A stretch of DNA of 9,887 bases from assembly GCA_025997215.1 (NCBI GenBank), contig BNUH01000102.1:1-9887 (forward strand), read 5' to 3'. Positions 5,593 through 9,887 of the stretch are shown piece after piece. Positions within the stretch are counted from its first letter, which is position 1, and the number at the start of each line of letters is the position of its first letter. This DNA is from Clostridia bacterium. GTDB lineage: Bacteria; Bacillota_A; Clostridia; Christensenellales; Aristaeellaceae. Under the pieces are notes generated by a model. It was not told the DNA's origin and did not search any database. It saw only the letters and a program-made list of their open reading frames with translations. The position numbers were made by a program, and so were the translations under genes.

Positions 5593-6666
5593 ATGACGCA
5601 ATCGGATACGCGGATAAATCCCATCCTCCCACAAGAACCCATACTACGAGTCGAGAATCTGGAAGTAAAGTTCTCGCTGCGTGGGCAGACGCTGACCGCG
5701 GTGCGCGGCGTATCGCTGGATCTGATGCGCGGGGAGAGCCTTGCCATCGTCGGCGAGAGTGGTTCGGGGAAGTCCGTGCTGGTCAAATCGTTCATGGGTA
5801 TGTTGGAGAATAACGGACGTATCAGCGGCGGTTCGATCATGTACGATGGACATGATCTAGCCGCATACAAGACCGAGAAGGAATGGCTGCCGCTGCGCGG
5901 ACACGCCTTCTCAATGGTGATGCAGGATCCGATGACCAGCCTGAACCCGCTCAAGACAATCGGATCGCAGATAGGCGAAGCCATCCGGCTGCACCAAGGC
6001 TTGCGCGGCGTGCCCCTGCGCGACGCGGTGCACAGCACGCTGTCGGACGTGGGGATCACGAATCCCATACGCCGCGCCAAGCAATACCCGCATGAGTTTT
6101 CGGGCGGGATGCGCCAGCGCGTCGTGATCGCCATCGCTATAGCCTGCCGCCCGTCGATACTCATTTGCGACGAGCCGACTACCGCGCTGGATGTGACGAT
6201 ACAGGCGACTATCCTTAACCTTATCAAGTCGCTCAAGGAAAAGTACAACCTGACCGTCATCTATATCACGCATGACCTGGGCGTGGTGGCGAGCGTTGCG
6301 GATCGTATCGCGGTGATGTATACGGGCGACATCGTGGAGATCGGTCAGGCTGAAGAGGTGTTCTACTCGCCGGCGCATCCGTACACATGGGCGCTGCTGT
6401 CCTCGCTGCCCCAGCTGGGCGAGCGTGGCGAGGAGCTGTACGCGATTACCGGAACGCCACCCAACCTGTTCAACGAGATAAAAGGCGACGCGTTTGCCGC
6501 CCGGAATCCACGCGCATTAGCGGTGGATTTTGCGCATCGGCCGCCCTATTTCTCAATCACACCGACGCATAAAGCGCGGACCTGGCTGCTCGATCCACGA
6601 GCGCCAAAGATAACGCCCCCCGAAGCGATCGAGCGCTTGCGGCGTATGGAGGCGGAAGCCTTGTAG
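5593..6666 (+). CDS. oppD: Peptide ABC transporter ATP-binding protein, OppD/DppD-like
   Basis: A 357-residue cytoplasmic ATPase that powers peptide import. All nucleotide motifs are present: Walker A GESGSGKS (54-61), Q-loop MQDPMTSLNP (110-119), signature FSGGMRQR (169-176), Walker B ILICDEP (189-195) with catalytic E194, D-loop TALD (197-200) and switch His227 (ITHDLG). The C-terminal oligopeptide-type extension is there (TGTPPNLF, 287-293, and the PPYFSITPTHKARTWLL segment). The cysteines that hold a 4Fe-4S cluster in other OppD/DppD proteins are replaced (GDAFAARNPRAL instead of GCxFxxRCxxA). The start is ATG 5593, with AGGAGG at 5580-5585 overlapping the oppC stop and 7 bases between. 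The same frame is open far upstream, but that is a shadow of oppC. No oppF follows. Confidence 0.9.
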   Translation: MTQSDTRINPILPQEPILRVENLEVKFSLRGQTLTAVRGVSLDLMRGESLAIVGESGSGKSVLVKSFMGMLENNGRISGGSIMYDGHDLAAYKTEKEWLPLRGHAFSMVMQDPMTSLNPLKTIGSQIGEAIRLHQGLRGVPLRDAVHSTLSDVGITNPIRRAKQYPHEFSGGMRQRVVIAIAIACRPSILICDEPTTALDVTIQATILNLIKSLKEKYNLTVIYITHDLGVVASVADRIAVMYTGDIVEIGQAEEVFYSPAHPYTWALLSSLPQLGERGEELYAITGTPPNLFNEIKGDAFAARNPRALAVDFAHRPPYFSITPTHKARTWLLDPRAPKITPPEAIERLRRMEAEAL

Positions 6667-6668
6667 AG

Positions 6669-6700
6669 GTTGAGCTATACTGTTCTCATAAATGCTCAAC
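6669..6700 (+). terminator. Weak hairpin after the opp operon
   Basis: GTTGAGC (6669-6675) and GCTCAAC (6694-6700) can pair perfectly over 7 bp across an 18-base loop. The hairpin is followed by TGTTTCCTT, a poor T tract. It is the only terminator candidate directly behind oppD, and the long loop makes it doubtful. Confidence 0.3.
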
Positions 6701-6714
6701 TGTTTCCTTCATAA

Positions 6715-6957
6715 TCAATCCTCGATCGTGTCGTGGTCGTAGTATTCAGCAATCAGTTCGCCGCTTTTGGAATGCCGTTCATCAGTCACGATGAAGTAGC
6801 AATACACTTTATATTGACGGTTGTAAGCGCGGATGAACTTCGCAGTGGGTTTATGGGTAAGTGTATAAACCTCGCGTGTTGTGCCTTCGCCGTTGTAGGA
6901 TTTCCCATCCCAACCGTTGAGGGTAGCGCGGATGCGGTCGTTAGTTTTTGTGAACAT
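6715..6957 (-). CDS. Unrecognised small protein (80 residues)
   Basis: I do not recognise this family. The protein starts MFTKTNDRIRATLNGWDGKS and is rich in tyrosine (8 residues) and charged residues. It has a strand-like stretch YKVYCYFIVTDE (49-60) and an acidic end, and no membrane segment or signal peptide. The start at ATG 6955-6957 is preferred because GGAGG (6967-6971) lies 9 bases upstream. The ATG at 6961-6963 would leave only 3 bases. The longer frame reaching 7080 lacks a ribosome site. The gene sits in AT-rich DNA between GC-richer blocks and points against the opp operon. The good ribosome site and clean stop argue that it is real, perhaps acquired. Confidence 0.55.
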   Translation of the reverse strand: MFTKTNDRIRATLNGWDGKSYNGEGTTREVYTLTHKPTAKFIRAYNRQYKVYCYFIVTDERHSKSGELIAEYYDHDTIED

Positions 6958-7136
6958 TGACATCGCCCTCCATTCATTTGATATATCTATAATAACATAA
7001 CTACTATAGGCGTTAATGGTTCGATAAAAACTATAAAATGTAATTATTGGCAAAAAAGAGCACCGGTTTCCCGACGCCATTAAGCACTTCGTTATGTTTT
7101 TATTGCGACTACCTTACCATTGCTCCACGTGAAGAT

Positions 7137-7235
7137 TTACGGTTCGCCGAATATACCCATGAACTTCTCGTCGTATTCTTCGGGTAGCGACGCGAAGTTA
7201 TCATCGGTTACAACAAACCCTTGATTGAACCGTAA
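7137..7235 (-). pseudogene. Start-less coding remnant (C-terminal 32 codons of an unknown gene)
   Basis: On the minus strand a frame reads LRFNQGFVVTDDNFASLPEE and then YDEKFMGIFGEP before a TAA at 7137-7139. The composition looks like the natural acidic C-terminus of a soluble protein. There is no start codon or ribosome site, and upstream the frame runs into a ten-base G run and then the pyrH stop. It is not in frame with pyrH. It may be the tail of a deleted gene. The segment is bounded by a 9-bp inverted repeat (TTACGGTTC 7137-7145, GAACCGTAA 7227-7235). Confidence 0.35.
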
Positions 7236-7245
7236 CCCCCCCCCC
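7236..7245. repeat. Homopolymer of ten C (G on the minus strand)
   Basis: Ten C residues are followed by GTCCCCGTCC up to the pyrH stop. On the minus strand this is a G-rich tract of about 20 bases directly after pyrH. It is prone to slippage and possibly able to fold as a G-quadruplex. The length may also be a sequencing artefact. Confidence 0.6.
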
Positions 7246-7255
7246 GTCCCCGTCC

Positions 7256-7963
7256 TCAATTCATCGTAACGACTGAACCGGAGCCCGTCTCGCCGCGAGC
7301 GGCACGCACTAACGCATCGCGCTCCTTTAGGTCGAATACGCGGAGCATGGGGATCCCGTTATCACGGCATAACACCATGGCCGCCAGATCCATCACCTGT
7401 AGATTCTGGGCGATGGCATCATCATACGTGAGGTGCGGCAGGAATTTCGCGTCGGGGAATCGGTTCGGATCCTTGTCGTACACGCCGTCGACATTCTTTG
7501 CAAGCAGGATGGCATCGACGTTCAACTCGATCGCACGCAGCGCTGATCCGGTGTCGGTGCTGAAAAATGGGTGGCCCGTGCCGCCAGCCAGCAACAGTAT
7601 GCAGCCTTCGGCCAATGCCGCTTCCGCGCCGCGCTGGGTGTATGAGTCAGCAAATCGCGGCACATCGAACGCGCAGAGCGTCCTGGCCTTTGCACTAGCG
7701 CGTCGGAGAGCGTCCTGCATGAGCAGGGCGTTCATTAGCGTGCCCGTCATCCCTATCTGGTCAGCGAGGACGGGATCGACCAGGCGCGCGTCGCCGCGAC
7801 GTCCGCGCCACAGATTCCCGCCGCCGAATACCACGGCGGTCTGAAGGCCATCGTCCGCGATGGTTTTCAGCGACCGCGCCATCTCGTCAAAGCGTTCGAA
7901 ATCGAAGAGCTTGCCATCCTTGCCCAACGCCTCGCCGCTTAGCTTTACCAGTACTCGTTTCAT
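7256..7963 (-). CDS. pyrH: UMP kinase (uridylate kinase)
   Basis: A 235-residue cytoplasmic enzyme of the amino-acid-kinase fold that phosphorylates UMP to UDP with ATP, the step that commits pyrimidines to nucleotide synthesis. Diagnostic segments are present: KLSGEALG (7-14), FGGGNLWRGR (46-55), ADQIGMTGTLMNAL (67-80) with the UMP-contacting Asp, AGGTGHPFFSTDT (126-138) and LLAKNVDGVYDKDP (153-166). These match the clostridial form of PyrH, and length is normal. The ATG at 7961-7963 has GGAGAA at 7969-7974. A TATAAT at 7985-7990 is a possible -10, but the nearest TTGTAA is 20 bases off, so the promoter is uncertain. It follows gltD by 64 bp on the same strand with no clear terminator between. 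The usual neighbours rpsB, tsf and frr are absent. Confidence 0.88.
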   Translation of the reverse strand: MKRVLVKLSGEALGKDGKLFDFERFDEMARSLKTIADDGLQTAVVFGGGNLWRGRRGDARLVDPVLADQIGMTGTLMNALLMQDALRRASAKARTLCAFDVPRFADSYTQRGAEAALAEGCILLLAGGTGHPFFSTDTGSALRAIELNVDAILLAKNVDGVYDKDPNRFPDAKFLPHLTYDDAIAQNLQVMDLAAMVLCRDNGIPMLRVFDLKERDALVRAARGETGSGSVVTMN

Positions 7964-8027
7964 AATGGTTCTCCGTTATGATGTATTATAGTGTTATACT
8001 GGAAATTCCTTTACAATTATACATCAA

Positions 8028-9413
8028 TCAAACGGTTGCCGCAATCCCCTCCGCAACCTCGACGCCTTCGCGTATGGCCCAAACGACCAGGCTTTGACCA
8101 CGGCGCATATCGCCCGCGACGTATACGTTCGGCAGATTGGATGAATAACCGTTCGCCGCCAGCCGCCCGCGCTCGTCAGTCGTGAGTCCCAGCGATTGCG
8201 TCAGCTTGCGCTCGGGGCCAATGAACCCCATCGCGAGCAAGACCAACTGCGCCGGAAACTCCTTCGTCTCGCCCTTGACCTTGGCGCGCAAGGCACGGAC
8301 GCTGCCTCCCTCGCCGATGAACGCCTCCGTCGCAGCCTCATATACGCGTGGATCGCGGCCTTGAATGGCGATGGATTCTTGCTGGCCGTAGTCGACCTTG
8401 AGGATGCGCGCCCATTCCGGCCATGGGTTGGTAGGCTGGCGCTGCGTCGGCGGCTCGGGCAGGATCTCCAACTGGACGACGGACTTACAACCTTGTCGAA
8501 TCGCGGTGGCCACGCAGTCGTTGCCCGTGTCGCCGCCGCCCAGGATGATCACGTCCTTGCCAGACGCGGATAACGCCGGATCTTTGTCGCTATTTAAGGA
8601 TTTTGTCGCCTGGGTCAGATAATCGACGGCAAACGCGATGCCCTCCAGTTGACGACCTTCGACATTCAAGTCGCGCGGTTCGCGCGCGCCGCAGCACAAC
8701 GCTACGGCGTTATATTCATCCGTTAAGGCGTGCAGATCGGTAACTTCCGTATTCAGTTTGAATTGAACGCCGGACGATTCCATCCAATCGATACGACGGT
8801 TGAGGACGGATTTCTCCAGCTTCATATTAGGAATGCCGTACATGAGCAGGCCGCCGGGCTTGTCGTCGCGTTCGTATACCGTAACGCTGAAACCGAGCTG
8901 CCTTAGCCGGATAGCGCACGCCAGACCTGCCGGGCCGGAACCTATGACAGCCACATGTCCACGGTTGGCGGGAATGGTTATAGGCTTCAGCCAGCCGCGC
9001 TCGAAGCCCAGGTCGGCCAGCGAACATTCGTTTGCGCGGATGGTTATGGGGTCTTGGTGCAACCCGCACAGGCACGCAGCCTCGCAGGGCGCGGGACATA
9101 CGCGGCCCGTCATCTCCGGCAGCGGATTCGTGCGCAGGAGCCGACCCAGCGCGGCTTCATCCAGGCCGCGGTATAACAGGTCGTTGAATTCAGGTATAAG
9201 GTTACCCAGAGGACAGCCGCTGGCCATGCCATTCAGGATACGCCCGCCGTGGCAGAATGGCACGCCGCAATCCATACAGCGTGCGGCCTGTTCGCGCTGC
9301 TCGGGCAACGGCAGCGCGCCGTGGATAGCGCGCCAATCCTGGATGCGCCGCGCGGCGTCCCGGTCATCAGCCTCATGGCGATCAATCAGCAAGCACCCAT
9401 TCACGAGACCCAT
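8028..9413 (-). CDS. gltD: Glutamate synthase (NADPH) small subunit
   Basis: A 461-residue beta subunit that takes electrons from NAD(P)H and passes them via FAD and iron-sulfur clusters to GltB, which makes two glutamates from glutamine and 2-oxoglutarate. The N-terminal ferredoxin-like part has CMDCGVPFC (46-54), C67 and CPAPCEAAC (106-114). The FAD fold follows with IGSGPAGLACA (157-167) and the ERDDKPGGLLMYGIP motif (181-195). The NAD(P)H site has ILGGGDTGNDC (290-300), and the end has YVAGDMRRGQSLVVWAI (431-447). Length is slightly under the usual 470-490. The ATG at 9411-9413 is chosen because the family starts with an MGxxxGF-like peptide and GGAGGGAGG lies just upstream. An in-frame TTG at 9434 would be read over that ribosome site. 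It overlaps the end of gltB by 13 bp, implying coupled translation. Confidence 0.92.
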   Translation of the reverse strand: MGLVNGCLLIDRHEADDRDAARRIQDWRAIHGALPLPEQREQAARCMDCGVPFCHGGRILNGMASGCPLGNLIPEFNDLLYRGLDEAALGRLLRTNPLPEMTGRVCPAPCEAACLCGLHQDPITIRANECSLADLGFERGWLKPITIPANRGHVAVIGSGPAGLACAIRLRQLGFSVTVYERDDKPGGLLMYGIPNMKLEKSVLNRRIDWMESSGVQFKLNTEVTDLHALTDEYNAVALCCGAREPRDLNVEGRQLEGIAFAVDYLTQATKSLNSDKDPALSASGKDVIILGGGDTGNDCVATAIRQGCKSVVQLEILPEPPTQRQPTNPWPEWARILKVDYGQQESIAIQGRDPRVYEAATEAFIGEGGSVRALRAKVKGETKEFPAQLVLLAMGFIGPERKLTQSLGLTTDERGRLAANGYSSNLPNVYVAGDMRRGQSLVVWAIREGVEVAEGIAATV

Positions 9414-9796
9414 TGTACGAAGTCCTCCCTCCAAGCCGTTCGGTATTCATTGGGCATCACGCGGATGAAGCGGGGGATCCAGTCGTTCCAATGCTCCAGT
9501 ATGTCGCGGGCAAACGGGCTGCCCGTGCGCAACCGATGCGCCTCCAGCGTGGTGCGCAGCCAGACGATCTCCTCGGGCTGATCCATGGCCTCCAGCGCGA
9601 CGCTCTCCGGATTGCATCGGCTGGCGAAGTCGCCGTCGCGGTCGATCACGTACGCCACGCCGCCCGTCATGCCCGCCGCGAAGTTGCGGCCCGTCACACC
9701 CAGCACAACCACGCGTCCGCCCGTCATCTGATCGACGCCGTGGTCGACTCCCTCTTCCGCGACGGCCAGCGCGCGGTTGATGCTTGACGAGAATCG
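9401..9796 (-). CDS. gltB: C-terminal end of glutamate synthase large subunit (partial)
   Basis: The last 131 codons of a protein normally about 1500 residues long. It ends the GXGXG beta-helix domain with MTGGRVVVLGVTGRNFAAGM and TGGVAYVIDRDGDF. The usual tail follows (TLEAHRLRTGSPFARDILEH, then WIPRFIRVMPNEYRTAW). The alpha subunit carries the glutaminase and the FMN/3Fe-4S synthase site, none of which lies in this window. From about 9728 to 9796 the match worsens: INRALAVAEEGVDHGVDQM stands for the strongly conserved NSGAxAVVEGVGDHGCEYM, and the frame meets a TAA at 9797-9799, where the family has GERF. Either the gene is decayed or, more likely at a window edge, the sequence there is unreliable. 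It is translationally coupled to gltD. Confidence 0.82.
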   Translation of the reverse strand, partial: RFSSSINRALAVAEEGVDHGVDQMTGGRVVVLGVTGRNFAAGMTGGVAYVIDRDGDFASRCNPESVALEAMDQPEEIVWLRTTLEAHRLRTGSPFARDILEHWNDWIPRFIRVMPNEYRTAWREDFVQWVS

Positions 9797-9887
9797 TTAA
9801 GGAGATGGGCCAGCAAAGGGCGATATGGGGATGGACGCGCGAGCCAAGACGAGCTGGACCAGTGAGATGGGCACGTGCGATTTGTAG
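9797..9887 (-). other. Decayed or error-rich upstream part of gltB
   Basis: No frame of these 91 bases gives a clean GltB match. The gltB frame holds a TAA (9797-9799), preceded by residues ending PFAGPSP, which faintly recalls the family's LFAAGQAGERF. The frame otherwise stays open to the edge. Poor sequence at a contig end, frameshifting errors or true pseudogenisation would all look like this. Confidence 0.3.

Noticed and set aside
9414..9434. Upstream TTG start for gltD
   Set aside because: It would place the GGAGGGAGG ribosome site inside the coding region and add residues that the family lacks.
8800..9468. 222-residue plus-strand frame opposite gltD
   Set aside because: It is a shadow of gltD. 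It is Ser/Arg/Pro-rich and has no motif.
1..9887. tRNA, rRNA, CRISPR array, riboswitch or phage structural genes
   Set aside because: I scanned both strands and saw no cloverleaf with conserved TTC arm, no spaced direct-repeat array, no recognised riboswitch core and no phage proteins.

Overview
The window looks like a piece of a mid-GC, Gram-positive anaerobe of the Bacillota (Clostridia-like). The evidence is strong AGGAGG-type ribosome sites, spacer-17 sigma-A-type promoters, a peptide-import operon with an OppD of the cysteine-free type, a clostridial-style UMP kinase and an HTH_26-type XRE regulator. No species can be named from sequence alone. Both edges look like contig ends. The left edge stops inside what is probably a multicopy insertion sequence. 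The right edge stops in a glutamate synthase gene whose reading frame decays over the last 100 bases or so.

Region 1 (1-971) is a small accessory locus damaged by mobile DNA. On the minus strand an XRE regulator (265-543) is followed, four bases from stop to start codon, by the first ~42 codons of a class II Fic protein. These keep the inhibitory motif SARLEG but none of the catalytic core. The Fic gene is broken where an IS256-like left end appears to begin, and a transposase start (MAKKAKGEKSLLRQLMEERG) runs off the window. Upstream of the regulator lie a good promoter, palindromic operator-like repeats, a facing plus-strand promoter, a relic of an IS1634-like transposase with its own AGGAGG and ATG (694-849), and a strong rho-independent terminator (916-971).

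Region 2 (1149-6700) is an oligopeptide/dipeptide ABC importer operon on the plus strand. It holds the promoter, the binding protein (oppA-like), a perfect 12-bp hairpin, then the oppB-like permease, oppC-like permease and oppD-like ATPase, which are overlapping or tightly packed. The binding protein has a type I signal peptide without a clear lipobox. The OppC-like permease carries about 160 extra extracellular residues that include a probable bacterial SH3-like module. No second ATPase (oppF) follows.

Region 3 (6701-7255) is AT-rich and poorly conserved. It holds an unrecognised 80-residue protein on the minus strand, a start-less 32-residue coding remnant and a run of ten G residues (minus strand) just after pyrH.

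Region 4 (7256-9887) is housekeeping metabolism on the minus strand: the gltB 3' end, gltD (overlapping gltB by 13 bp) and pyrH. GltB and GltD together make glutamate from glutamine and 2-oxoglutarate. PyrH phosphorylates UMP and sits outside its usual rpsB-tsf-pyrH-frr neighbourhood.
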